Positions 30,655 through 40,117 of a stretch of 64,000 nucleotides of DNA are shown one piece after another. This DNA comes from Alloalcanivorax balearicus MACL04 (GTDB taxonomy: Bacteria > Pseudomonadota > Gammaproteobacteria > Pseudomonadales > Alcanivoracaceae): the NCBI RefSeq assembly GCF_025532145.1, contig NZ_ARXS01000014.1:1-64000 (forward strand). Reading direction: 5' to 3'. The notes under the pieces were generated by a model. It was not told the origin of the DNA. It saw only the letters and a list, made by a program, of their open reading frames with translations, and did not search any database. The number at the start of each line of letters is the position of its first letter. Position 1 is the stretch's first letter. The position numbers and the translations under genes were made by a program.

Positions 30655-31290
30655 TCAGGAGGCGCCGCCCTGAGTCGGGGTGGACGGAGCTGGAGCGCTC
30701 TTGGCCCGGGTTGCGGTTTTCTTGCGAGTGGCTGCCTTTTTCTTTGCCGGCGTCTTTTTCACCGCGGCTTTTTTCTTGGCGGCCGCCTTTTTCCGAGGCG
30801 CGGCGGCTTGCTTCTTCACCGCGGCCTTTTTGCGTTTCGGTGCCGCTTTCGGTGCATCGCCGCCAACCCGCTTTTCAATATCCTTGGCGCGCTTTTCCAG
30901 ATCCTTCTGGTACTGACCGATCACTTTGGCCAGGCTGTTGGCCTGCTTGGCGGTGGCCTTGAGCACCTTCACCTCGGTTTCCAGGAAACGCTTGCGGGCT
31001 TCCGATTCGTCCACCCGGGAGCGAGCCTCGTCCACCGCCTTGCGGGCGCGATCCACCTGCCGCTTGACCGTGGCATTGGCTTTCTTCCGGTATTCCGCCT
31101 GCAGCTTCTCCAGTCGATTGAGCGTGTCACGGCGCCGCTCAACCTCCTGATTAAGCCGCTGGCGAGCCTTTTCCAGCTGTTTTTCCAGTTGCGCGATCTG
31201 TTTATCCCTTTCGTTATCGAAACGTTCCGCCAGCTTGCGGATCTGTGCCTGCAGATCGTCAAGGCGGCTTCGTACTGTATTCGCGGCCAT
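30655..31290 (-). CDS. AlgP/histone H1-like Lys-Ala-rich protein
   Basis: 211 residues in two parts. Residues 1-145 form a long charged coiled coil (LEKQLEKARQRLNQEVERRR, about 36-55). Residues 150-200 are a very basic tail of KKAAxKK and PRKKAAAKKKAA-type repeats, ending in a neutral tip (STPTQGGAS). The layout resembles Pseudomonas AlgP and other histone-H1-like proteins that bind DNA through the tail. DNA binding and regulation are inferred from composition. Confidence 0.7.
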   Translation of the reverse strand: MAANTVRSRLDDLQAQIRKLAERFDNERDKQIAQLEKQLEKARQRLNQEVERRRDTLNRLEKLQAEYRKKANATVKRQVDRARKAVDEARSRVDESEARKRFLETEVKVLKATAKQANSLAKVIGQYQKDLEKRAKDIEKRVGGDAPKAAPKRKKAAVKKQAAAPRKKAAAKKKAAVKKTPAKKKAATRKKTATRAKSAPAPSTPTQGGAS

Positions 31291-31495
31291 GGATGACTCC
31301 CTTTCCCCGGATGGATGTGTGTGAGGGCTTTGATAAGCACCGGATTGGAATCCTCCACGGTGCCACTGAAACTTTATGTCACATCCTGGGGCTGGACAAC
31401 AGCGCAGCGCCGACGATTCACGTCATTCCGGCAAGGCCATTGAGCTTTACCGGGCCAGCGGAGATACTGCCCGCAGCGTAACGGGATAAACGGAT

Positions 31496-32410
31496 ATGGC
31501 GATTTCCTTTGACGGCAAGCTGGTGGTGGCGATCAGTTCGCGGGCGTTGTTCGATCTCAGCGACAGCCACAAAGTCTATGAAGAGGACGGGCTGAATGCT
31601 TTTCAGGAGTACCAGACCGCCCATGAGGACGACATTCTCAAGCCCGGCGATGCCTTTCCGCTGGTGACCAAGCTGCTGGCGATCAACCAGTTGGAGCAGG
31701 GCCGCGACCGGGTGGAAGTGATTTTGTTGTCGCGCAACAGCTCCGATACCGGCTTGCGCGTATTCAATTCCATAGAACATTACGGCCTCCCGATCACCCG
31801 GGCGGCTTTTGCCGGTGGGCAAAGCCCGCACCGTTATGTCTCGGCATTCGGCGCCCACTTGTTCCTGTCGACCAGTCCGGATGACGTTCGTCAGGTGCTG
31901 GATGCCGGGTTCGCCGCCGCCAATATCCTCTCCGGCGGACCGCTGGAACAGCAGGACGATCTCCTGCGCATCGCCTTTGATGGTGACGCGGTGTTGTTTT
32001 CCGACGAATCCGAGCGGGTTTTCCAGAGCGCCGGCCTGGAGGCATTCGCGGAGAGCGAAAAGGCCGCCGCCTGGCAGCCGCTGAGCGACGGGCCGTTCAA
32101 GCCTTTTCTGGAGGCGCTGCATCAGATCCAGAAGGCCTTCCCGATGGAGCAATGCCCGATTCGCACCGCTCTGGTCACCGCGCGCTCTGCGCCGGCCCAT
32201 GAAAGGGTCGTGCGTACTCTGCGGGCCTGGGGGATTCGCCTGGACGAAAGCCTGTTCCTGGGAGGACTGCCGAAAGGGCCGTTTCTGCGCGCCTTCGGCG
32301 CCGATGTGTTTTTCGATGATCAACAGGGCCACTGCGAATCCGCCCGTGAGCACGTGGCCGCCGGCCATGTTCCGCATGGTATTGCCAATGCGCCCCCGGT
32401 CGACCCGTGA
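31496..32410 (+). CDS. Cytosolic 5'-nucleotidase (NT5C1-like family)
   Basis: 304 residues matching the bacterial 5'-nucleotidase family related to vertebrate cN-I. Features are LVVAISSRALFDLSDSHKV at the N-terminus, VILLSRNSSDTGLRVF, GRPLEQ-like GGPLEQQDDL, and the HAD-like acidic stretch IAFDGDAVLFSDESE (about 160). It is expected to dephosphorylate nucleoside monophosphates. It sits alone between the AlgP-like gene and cysB. Confidence 0.82.
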   Translation: MAISFDGKLVVAISSRALFDLSDSHKVYEEDGLNAFQEYQTAHEDDILKPGDAFPLVTKLLAINQLEQGRDRVEVILLSRNSSDTGLRVFNSIEHYGLPITRAAFAGGQSPHRYVSAFGAHLFLSTSPDDVRQVLDAGFAAANILSGGPLEQQDDLLRIAFDGDAVLFSDESERVFQSAGLEAFAESEKAAAWQPLSDGPFKPFLEALHQIQKAFPMEQCPIRTALVTARSAPAHERVVRTLRAWGIRLDESLFLGGLPKGPFLRAFGADVFFDDQQGHCESAREHVAAGHVPHGIANAPPVDP

Positions 32411-32502
32411 CGCCCGTTCATGGTCTTGGCGCCGGTTCAGGCAAGGGGTGGAAAAAACGCCGCCCCTATGCTTTCTCTGAATAGTTCTTTATATTTTTAT
32501 AA

Positions 32503-33504
<1,002 letters not shown>

Positions 33505-33568
33505 GCACCGGCTCAGGGGCTCCGATCCCCGTGAGCGCGTTGCAAAGCGGCCAGGGCGCGGATACATT

Positions 33569-33614
33569 GTGCCGGCCCGGAGACGCCGGGTGGTGCCGGC
33601 CCGGAGCCGCCGGG
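33569..33614. repeat. Short tandem duplication between cysB and thrH
   Basis: GTGCCGGCCCGGAGACGCCG at 33569 is followed, 24 bases later, by GTGCCGGCCCGGAGCCGCCG at 33593. These are two imperfect copies in a non-coding GC-rich gap. Each copy can also form a small CCGGC/GCCGG hairpin. Confidence 0.7.
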
Positions 33615-33672
33615 ACCGCCGTTCGCGGCCAACGACACCGTCAATCTTCATTCAACCCCAAGGGGGATCAAC

Positions 33673-34290
33673 GTGGAATTGTTATGTCTTGATCTGGAAG
33701 GGGTGTTGATCCCCGAGATCTGGATCAACTTCGCCGAGCGCACCGGAATCGAGGAACTGCGGGCCACCACCCGGGACATCCCCGATTACGACGAACTGAT
33801 GCGAATGCGGCTGGGGCTGCTTGACCAGCATGGCTACGGGCTGCCGGATATCCAGGCGGTGATCGACACCCTGGAACCGCTGGACGGCGCCCGCGCCTTC
33901 GTCGATTGGGCGCGGGAGCATTTCCAACTGATCATCCTTTCCGACACTTTCTACGAGTTCGCCTTGCCGCTGATGCGCAAGCTGGGTTATCCGACCTTGT
34001 TCTGTCATCGTCTGCAAGTGGACGACAACGGCCGTATCACCGACTACGTACTGCGCCAACAGGACCCCAAGCGAGCCTCGGTCAAGGCACTGCACAGCCT
34101 GAACTACCGGGTCATTGCCGCCGGCGACTCCTATAACGACACCACCATGCTGGCCGAGGCGGAGCAGGGCATTCTGTTCCATGCGCCGGACAACGTTATT
34201 GCAGAGTTCCCTCAGTTTCCGGCGGTACACAGCTACCAGGACCTGAAGAAAGAAATCGTTAAGGCCAGCAGCCGCGAACTCCCTCTCTGA
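33673..34290 (+). CDS. thrH: Bifunctional phosphoserine phosphatase/homoserine phosphotransferase ThrH
   Basis: 205 residues of the HAD superfamily. The N-terminal catalytic motif LDLEGVLIPEIW has Asp7 and the ThrH-type Glu9, where most phosphoserine phosphatases have Asp. Motif II is IILSDTFYEF and motif IV is GDSYNDTTML. It removes phosphate from phosphoserine and can pass it to homoserine. The start is GTG 33673 after AAGGGGGA. It lies about 170 bp after cysB. Confidence 0.93.
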   Translation: MELLCLDLEGVLIPEIWINFAERTGIEELRATTRDIPDYDELMRMRLGLLDQHGYGLPDIQAVIDTLEPLDGARAFVDWAREHFQLIILSDTFYEFALPLMRKLGYPTLFCHRLQVDDNGRITDYVLRQQDPKRASVKALHSLNYRVIAAGDSYNDTTMLAEAEQGILFHAPDNVIAEFPQFPAVHSYQDLKKEIVKASSRELPL

Positions 34291-34341
34291 CTGCCTGAGT
34301 TGGCTTACCTTGCCGGGGGGAGATCGCCTCCCGCGCAGGGC

Positions 34342-35196
34342 TCAATCTGGATATCTCGGCCCTTGTGGCAGTCGCGCCGAGATGTCCCGCTGCCACTGCC
34401 AGTGCGCCGCGAAACGGTAACCATGGCGCTGCTGAAAAGACACAGTCTCAGCGTTCATATACTCGCCATAGGTTTGTATCAGAGTGAGTGCCGTGACGGT
34501 TTCCCCTTCTAGCAGGTACTCCTGAATCAGGTCACGGAGGAGGTGGTAGGCGCCACCGTCTTTGTGTCCACCGCTGGGGATTGAGGCGAGTTGGGCGCGT
34601 TCCCGCCAAATCGGCTCCATGATCAGGTCTTGCGGTCCGCGGTCCAGTTGTGAGAACCAGGCGGCCATCCGCGTCACCGTGGCATCGGCGCCGAAACTCG
34701 GTGGCGAAATCAGCGCCCGCGCGGCGAATCGGCAGGCCTCATCCTCATCCCCCTGACGCAGACATTGAGTGGCCAGTAGTGCCAGTGCCGCGGTGTATTC
34801 AGGCAGCACGGTTACCGCCTGCCGCAGCAGCGCCGTGGCCGGCTCAACCCGCTGCTCCTGTAAACAGGCTCGTGCTTGCTGATAACAGGCCAACGGCGAT
34901 AGCGGGTCGGCGTGATGATCCGGTGGCTCGGGATGGTCGTCGCCTTCGTCGCCAGCGAGAGCGAGGAAGCGCTGAAGGCTGGAATAGGCCGGGACCAGCA
35001 CTCCCTCGTCATGAAAGGTCTCGGCTACGATCGGTGGGTCGCTCTCCCGGCCTATTGGCCAATACAGGCCGAAATAATCGCCGTTCCCCAACTGGTATTC
35101 AGCGAAGGGAAGGAAGCCCAGAGGCAGGTAGCCACAGGGGGTGTCGTTGGGAATCAGAGTCAGGCTTTCCGCTCTGGGCGGGAGTCGCAGCGCCAT
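34342..35196 (-). CDS. SUKH (SMI1/KNR4)-like N-terminal domain with TPR-like repeats
   Basis: 284 residues from ATG 35196, which has AAGGA at good spacing. The N-terminal 90 residues resemble the SMI1/KNR4 fold (LPLGFLPFAEYQLGNGDYFG, about 22-41, then PPIVAETFHDEG and a SLQRFLAL-type end). The rest is Ala/Leu-rich helical repeats resembling TPRs (YQQARACLQEQRVEPATALL and TAALALLATQCLRQGDEDEA). SUKH proteins are often immunity proteins, but no toxin gene is visible here. The gene lies where the body of nhaB would be expected beside a surviving nhaB N-terminal fragment. Confidence 0.55.
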   Translation of the reverse strand: MALRLPPRAESLTLIPNDTPCGYLPLGFLPFAEYQLGNGDYFGLYWPIGRESDPPIVAETFHDEGVLVPAYSSLQRFLALAGDEGDDHPEPPDHHADPLSPLACYQQARACLQEQRVEPATALLRQAVTVLPEYTAALALLATQCLRQGDEDEACRFAARALISPPSFGADATVTRMAAWFSQLDRGPQDLIMEPIWRERAQLASIPSGGHKDGGAYHLLRDLIQEYLLEGETVTALTLIQTYGEYMNAETVSFQQRHGYRFAAHWQWQRDISARLPQGPRYPD

Positions 35197-35298
35197 AGTG
35201 TCGTCCTTGCAGTATGAGGGAGGTGCCCGCACCAGATCTCCGGACCCCTGAAATACCGCCGGGGGGCGGTTCGCGGCCGGCGTCAATGGGCGCCGGTA

Positions 35299-35472
35299 TT
35301 ATCTTCCGATGATGATGAACTCCGCCAGCGGTAACCAGCCCGCCGCCTCCGGGCCGAGCACCCAGCCCATCAGACGGTTGATAAGCAAAAAGACGGCATT
35401 GGCGTATTTGTACCAGGCAGGGGTTTGCCCCAGGAAATTCTGACCGAGGGCACGACCGATTCGGGCGGACAT
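35299..35472 (-). pseudogene. nhaB: Truncated remnant of Na+/H+ antiporter gene nhaB
   Basis: A 57-codon frame from ATG 35472 to TAA 35299. The translation includes IGRALGQNFLGQTPAWYKYA and AAGWLPLAEFII, and it follows the N-terminus of NhaB (RALWRNFLGQSPDWYK ... AGWLLVAEFIF in E. coli) through about residue 52. It then stops after two unrelated residues. NhaB has about 500 residues and a dozen membrane segments, so nearly all of the gene is gone. I recall nhaB lying near fimL and nudC in Pseudomonas aeruginosa, which fits its place here just upstream of fimL. Confidence 0.75.
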
Positions 35473-35768
35473 GACACTGGTTTCCTACGGATTTCAGATC
35501 GGATCGGATCGGCGCGGCAACCATAAGCAGTTCAATTCTCACGGTACAGTCAACTAAAGTGCCATGGCTGGGCAAGACGCTGATTCCAGCTGTGCCCTGG
35601 TTAACAATACGCAGACAAATCAGTTGTTTAGCCGCGAAAGTTGACGCACTGTTTAAGCAGTGACAAAGTGAAAATTATTTCGCTCTCGCCGCGAAGCCTA
35701 GGCTGGGTTGGGTTGCCCGCCGGGCCCGTGGCATCAAGACAAAACCAAAACAAGCGAGTGGGTTGCCC
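35473..35768. other. Intergenic region upstream of fimL
   Basis: About 300 bases, partly AT-rich (35600-35680), between the nhaB remnant and fimL, which point away from each other. It contains a short tandem GATCGGATCGGATCGG (about 35491-35512) and AT-rich stretches that could hold the fimL promoter. No gene is apparent. Confidence 0.35.
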
Positions 35769-37433
35769 ATGGTCGCGATCACCAATACCACCTCCTTGAC
35801 CTTTCTCAAGGAAGCCATTGATACCACCCTCGGCGAATCGGAATCCAGTCTGGAAGCCTTCGCCGAGAACCAGACCGAGGGGGCGGCTCTGGAGCGGTGT
35901 ATCGATGCTTTCCAGCAATTGCGCGGCATCTGCCAGATGCTGGAACTGGATGCCGCCACGGTGATGGCGGAGGACATGGTGCTCACCGCCAGGGAGGTTC
36001 AGCGGCGTCCTGAGACGCCTCTGATCCAGGCCCTGGGCAACGCCATCGTGTTGCTCGGCCACTATCTGGAGTACGTTCAACTCAGCGGCAGTCCGTTGCC
36101 GGAGGTCCTGGTGGCCGGCATCAATGAATTACGCCAGGCCGGCGGCCGCGCGCCACTGCCGGAAAGCCGCTTTTTCCAGGTGGACGAGAGCCTGCCGCGC
36201 ACGCCGCCAGTGCCGCCGGCGGATGTCGACGGCCTGGCACGGCAAAGTCGCCGTCTGCGCCATATGTACCAGGTGGGGCTGCTGGGCTTGCTGCAGGGGC
36301 AGGACCGGCAGACTCATCTGCGTTTGATGCTGCGGGCCATGGAGCGTATTGACCGGCTTGCCGGCGGCAAACGCTGGTGGCTGGCACGAGCGGCACTGGA
36401 GTCCCTGCTGCACGACGACATGGCGCTGACCGCGGCCCGGCGCGCCCTGTTGGCACGCTATGACCGCCAATTGAAAGCTCTGGTGTACGACGGGCGCGAT
36501 GCCCTTGAACGGGAGCCACCGGCGGAGTTGCTGCGCGAATGCCTGTACCTCTCTGCTTTAGGCAGCGGAAAGGGCGACGCCGCCACCGAGGTGCGCTCCG
36601 CATTCGGGCTAGGGGAGCGTCCCGCCGACGCCGATCTGCAGCGTGAACTGGCGCTGATGACCGGCTCCAAGGGATCCGTGATCCGCTCCGTGGCCGGCGC
36701 TTTGAAAGAGGAAATCAACCAGATCAAGGACACCTTGGACATGGCCGCCCAGGGCGTGGCCGATACCGATTACGGCGCCGTCGCCGAAGGGCTCGGACGC
36801 ATCGCCAGCACCCTGGACATGATTGGCGAGAACGAAGGCGCCCAGGAGCTGCGCCGACGTGCCGAGGATGTCGCCGGCTGGCGCCCCGGCGGCGAGGTGG
36901 ACAGCGATGCGTTCCACGCTCTGGTGGACGATCTGCTCGCCGCGGAGAACACCATCGCCACCCTGGAGCGCAGTCTGGCGCCGGCGGACGATGTTCGCCG
37001 TGAGGTCAACAACGATCGCATCTCCCGCTATCAACTGGATGAGGCGCGCATGACGGTGGTGGGCGAATGCCGGGCCGGCCTGGCGCTGGCAAAACGGTCG
37101 TTGGCCTCCTATATGGAGCAACAGTGGGATACCATGCATCTCAGTAATCTTCCGGGCACTTTCGCTTCGGTGGTGGGAGGGCTGACCTTCCTCGATCTGG
37201 AGCGGGCCTGCGCCGTAACCAACGCCTGTCGGTGTTATATCGAGAAGGAGTTGATCGGTGGCAGCGAGGCACCCACGGTCACCGCCATGGAGACCCTGGC
37301 GGATGCCCTGACCGCCATCGATTACTATCTTGAGAGCATGGAAGAACAGAAACCGATTGGAGAAGGCGTTCTGGATGTGGCGGAGCAGGCCGTGGGTGCC
37401 CTTGGCTATCCCACAGGCGGAGCGACATCGTGA
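35769..37433 (+). CDS. fimL: FimL-like protein (ChpA N-terminal homologue)
   Basis: 554 residues, close to the about 560 of Pseudomonas FimL. The protein is all-helical with repeated HPt-like segments related to the N-terminus of the chemotaxis kinase ChpA/PilL. LERCIDAFQQLRGICQMLEL (about 41-60) resembles an HPt helix whose phospho-accepting His is absent (Gln-Gln-Leu-Arg-Gly). KEEINQIKDTLDMAAQG (about 315) repeats the Chp pattern. FimL acts in cAMP-dependent control of type IV pili in Pseudomonas. It overlaps nudC by 4 nt, the same neighbour as in Pseudomonas, which supports the call. Confidence 0.8.
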   Translation: MVAITNTTSLTFLKEAIDTTLGESESSLEAFAENQTEGAALERCIDAFQQLRGICQMLELDAATVMAEDMVLTAREVQRRPETPLIQALGNAIVLLGHYLEYVQLSGSPLPEVLVAGINELRQAGGRAPLPESRFFQVDESLPRTPPVPPADVDGLARQSRRLRHMYQVGLLGLLQGQDRQTHLRLMLRAMERIDRLAGGKRWWLARAALESLLHDDMALTAARRALLARYDRQLKALVYDGRDALEREPPAELLRECLYLSALGSGKGDAATEVRSAFGLGERPADADLQRELALMTGSKGSVIRSVAGALKEEINQIKDTLDMAAQGVADTDYGAVAEGLGRIASTLDMIGENEGAQELRRRAEDVAGWRPGGEVDSDAFHALVDDLLAAENTIATLERSLAPADDVRREVNNDRISRYQLDEARMTVVGECRAGLALAKRSLASYMEQQWDTMHLSNLPGTFASVVGGLTFLDLERACAVTNACRCYIEKELIGGSEAPTVTAMETLADALTAIDYYLESMEEQKPIGEGVLDVAEQAVGALGYPTGGATS

Positions 37434-38254
37434 ACCATTTCTTTTCCCTGGACCTGTCTTCGGCGGAGCCGAGAGACGCGGACGAAGCCTGGTGTTTCGT
37501 GGTCCAAGAACAAAACCTGTACATCGATTTCGCCCAGCAGCCCGGTGACCTGGGCATTCCCAGGCTGCCGGCCTTCCTGCTGCGCCAGCACCCGAATTAC
37601 CGCTACATCGGCGTACTGCACGGGCAGCCCTGTTACGTGTGCGATGAAGGCGAGCATGAACTGGCCGACCAGCGCCTGCATCCGACCCCGTTGCGACAGA
37701 TCATCGGCCAGTTGGATGACGATACTTTCACCATGGTGGCGCGGGCGCTGCAGGTGATGAGCTGGAGACACAACCACCGTTTCTGCAGCCGCTGCGGCTC
37801 TTCCACCACCCCCCATGACCGTGAACTGGCAATGATCTGCCAGGCTTGCGACTATCGCCAGTACCCCCGCATCACACCTTGCGTGATCGCCCTGATCAGT
37901 GACGGCGAATACGCTTTGCTGGGCCGCTCCGCGCGCTTTCCATCGGGATTCTATTCCTGCCTGGCCGGATTCATGGAGGCCGGGGAGACCGCCGAGCAGG
38001 CGGTACGCCGGGAAGTCATGGAGGAAACTGGCATCCAGGTTGGCGATCTGCGCTACGCGCGCAGCCAGTCCTGGCCCTTCCCGCACTCCCTGATGCTCGG
38101 TTTCCATGGCGATTATGCCGGTGGCGATATTGTCATCGATGACGATGAAATCGTTGATGCCGGCTGGTACCGCCACGACCAATTGCCGCGCACGCCACCG
38201 CCGGGCAGCATTGCCCACACCCTGATTGAGCAATGGCGCGCGCCTTACCGATAG
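37430..38254 (+). CDS. nudC: NAD+ diphosphatase / NADH pyrophosphatase NudC
   Basis: 274 residues. The zinc ribbon has CSRCG and CQAC (about 118-140). The Nudix box is GFMEAGETAEQAVRREVMEE (about 180-200), followed by the NudC hallmark SQSWPFPHSLM (a small variation of SQPWPFPxS). It hydrolyses NADH/NAD+ and removes NAD caps from RNA in this family. Its ATGA overlap with fimL implies coupled translation. Confidence 0.95.
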   Translation: MNHFFSLDLSSAEPRDADEAWCFVVQEQNLYIDFAQQPGDLGIPRLPAFLLRQHPNYRYIGVLHGQPCYVCDEGEHELADQRLHPTPLRQIIGQLDDDTFTMVARALQVMSWRHNHRFCSRCGSSTTPHDRELAMICQACDYRQYPRITPCVIALISDGEYALLGRSARFPSGFYSCLAGFMEAGETAEQAVRREVMEETGIQVGDLRYARSQSWPFPHSLMLGFHGDYAGGDIVIDDDEIVDAGWYRHDQLPRTPPPGSIAHTLIEQWRAPYR

Positions 38255-38291
38255 CGCCCTGATCACAGCCTTCCATGATGATGGAGTCCCG

Positions 38292-38939
38292 ATGAGCTTT
38301 TCGTTCGCCCCGCTTTTGATTATGGTCATTGGCTTGGTTCTGGTGCTGATCGGAGCCTGGATCCTGTTGCGGCAGAAATGGCTGTGGCAATGGCTCAAGG
38401 GCACGGTTGGATTGCTGTTGGTGGCCGGCGCCATCTATCTGGTGCTGGTGGCGGTGAGTCTGTACAGCTACCACGAGCTGAGCGCGGAATCACCGGTGGC
38501 CACCATCAGCTTCCGCGCCACCGATGACCAGGCCTACATCGCCACGGTTACCGGCCGTGATGGCCGCACCCGGGATTTCCGGCTGGCCGGCGACCAATGG
38601 CAACTGGACGCCAGAATCATCAAATGGAAGACCCCCTTCGCCCTACTGGGGCTGAAGCCGGCCTATCAACTGGACCGCATCCAGGGGCGCTACTTCGCCC
38701 TGGAGGATGAGCGTTCACGGGAACGCACCGTGTATAGTCTCCATGATGAGCCGCCGGTGCTGGATGTCTGGCGCCAGGCCCGGGAGGGCTGGAGTTTTCT
38801 CGTCGATGCGCGCTATGGTAGCGCCGCCTATCTGCCGATGGCCGACGGAGCGATTTTTGAAGTAACGGTTTCTCCCACTGGCCTGGTGGGGCGGCCTCTC
38901 AACGGCAGCGCGCAGCAGGCGGTTTCCGGCTGGCAATAA
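38292..38939 (+). CDS. Conserved hypothetical membrane protein next to nudC
   Basis: 215 residues from ATG 38292 with GGAG upstream. Two membrane helices lie at about 6-24 and 36-58. A soluble domain follows, mainly beta, with GDQWQLDARIIKWKTPF (about 100) and an AYLPMADGAIFEVTVSPTGL end. I do not know its function. Its position after nudC and before sohB looks like part of a conserved block. Confidence 0.6.
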   Translation: MSFSFAPLLIMVIGLVLVLIGAWILLRQKWLWQWLKGTVGLLLVAGAIYLVLVAVSLYSYHELSAESPVATISFRATDDQAYIATVTGRDGRTRDFRLAGDQWQLDARIIKWKTPFALLGLKPAYQLDRIQGRYFALEDERSRERTVYSLHDEPPVLDVWRQAREGWSFLVDARYGSAAYLPMADGAIFEVTVSPTGLVGRPLNGSAQQAVSGWQ

Positions 38940-39004
38940 GCGGGGCCCAGCGCCAGTGAGCAGGGCGGGCGATTAAACCCATACATACAGGTGAGCAAGA
39001 CACG

Positions 39005-40060
39005 GTGATCATCGATTTAATTTCCGAGTACGGCATGTTTCTCGCCAAAGTCGCCACCCTCGTGGTGGCGGTTTTGTTTGTGATTGGCGGGATCGCCACG
39101 GCGGCGGCGCGCAGTCGCCAGCGCAGCGGCCGTGATGGCGAACTGCGCGTCAAATACCTCAATGAGGAGTTCGACGATCTGCGCGAGAGCATTATTGATG
39201 AAGTGTGGCCGGAGCAGCGCCGCAAGGCCGAAGCCAAGAAAAAACGCAAGGAAGAAAAGGCACGGGCCAAGCAGCGCAAAAAAGCGGGCGGCGAGGACAA
39301 ATCACCACCGCGCCTGTTCGTGCTGGATTTCGATGGCGACCTTCAAGCCAGCGATGTGGAAACCCTGCGCCGTGAAATCAGTGCCATCCTGGAGGTGGCG
39401 GAGGCGGATGACGAAGTCCTGCTGCGGCTGGAAAGCCCCGGCGGGCTGGTGCACAGCTACGGGTTGGCCGCCTCGCAACTGAAACGCCTGCGCGGGCGCG
39501 GTTTGAAACTCACCGTGGCGGTGGACCAGGTGGCCGCCAGTGGCGGCTATATGATGGCCTGTATTGGCGATCGCATTCTCAGCGCCCCTTTCGCGGTGAT
39601 CGGTTCCATTGGCGTGGTGGCGCAAATCCCCAATGTTCATCGTCTGCTGAAAAAACACGATGTGGATGTGGAATTGATGACCGCCGGCGAATACAAACGC
39701 ACCCTGACCATGCTCGGCGAAAACACCGACAAGGCCCGCGCCAAGTTCCAGGAGGAGCTGGAGGAAACCCACCAGCTGTTCAAAAGTTTTGTCCGCGAGC
39801 ATCGCCGTGGCCTGGATATTGATGCCGTCGCCACTGGTGAGCACTGGTTCGGCAGCCAGGCCAAGGAACTGGGGCTGGTGGACGACATCATGACCAGTGA
39901 TGAATACTTGCAGGGGCGCAAGGGCCAGGTGGATATCTACCAGATCACCTGGGAAGAGAAGCGCAAGCTCGCCGACCGGCTAAGCCTGTCCCTGGCCACC
40001 GCCGCCCAGCGTGTGGCGGACCGTTTCTGGCAGCGCGGCTCGCAGCGGCCATTCCAATAA
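39005..40060 (+). CDS. sohB: SohB-type inner-membrane serine protease (S49)
   Basis: 351 residues. An N-terminal membrane helix (about 10-32) is followed by a basic Lys/Arg/Glu-rich linker (about 70-98) and a signal-peptide-peptidase domain. The catalytic Ser179 is in VAASGGYMMA and Lys231 in GEYKRTL, the Ser-Lys dyad positions of E. coli SohB. LESPGGLVH and IGSIGVVAQ are also present. The start is GTG 39005 after AGGTGAG. Confidence 0.93.
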   Translation: MIIDLISEYGMFLAKVATLVVAVLFVIGGIATAAARSRQRSGRDGELRVKYLNEEFDDLRESIIDEVWPEQRRKAEAKKKRKEEKARAKQRKKAGGEDKSPPRLFVLDFDGDLQASDVETLRREISAILEVAEADDEVLLRLESPGGLVHSYGLAASQLKRLRGRGLKLTVAVDQVAASGGYMMACIGDRILSAPFAVIGSIGVVAQIPNVHRLLKKHDVDVELMTAGEYKRTLTMLGENTDKARAKFQEELEETHQLFKSFVREHRRGLDIDAVATGEHWFGSQAKELGLVDDIMTSDEYLQGRKGQVDIYQITWEEKRKLADRLSLSLATAAQRVADRFWQRGSQRPFQ

Positions 40061-40117
40061 CGCTCATTCCAATAAAAAATGGCAATACCCGACGGACAAC
40101 AGCAAACGGAGCTCGCA

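Noticed and set aside
33569-33614. Possible CRISPR repeats
   Set aside because: Only two copies directly abut each other, with no unique spacers and no cas genes.
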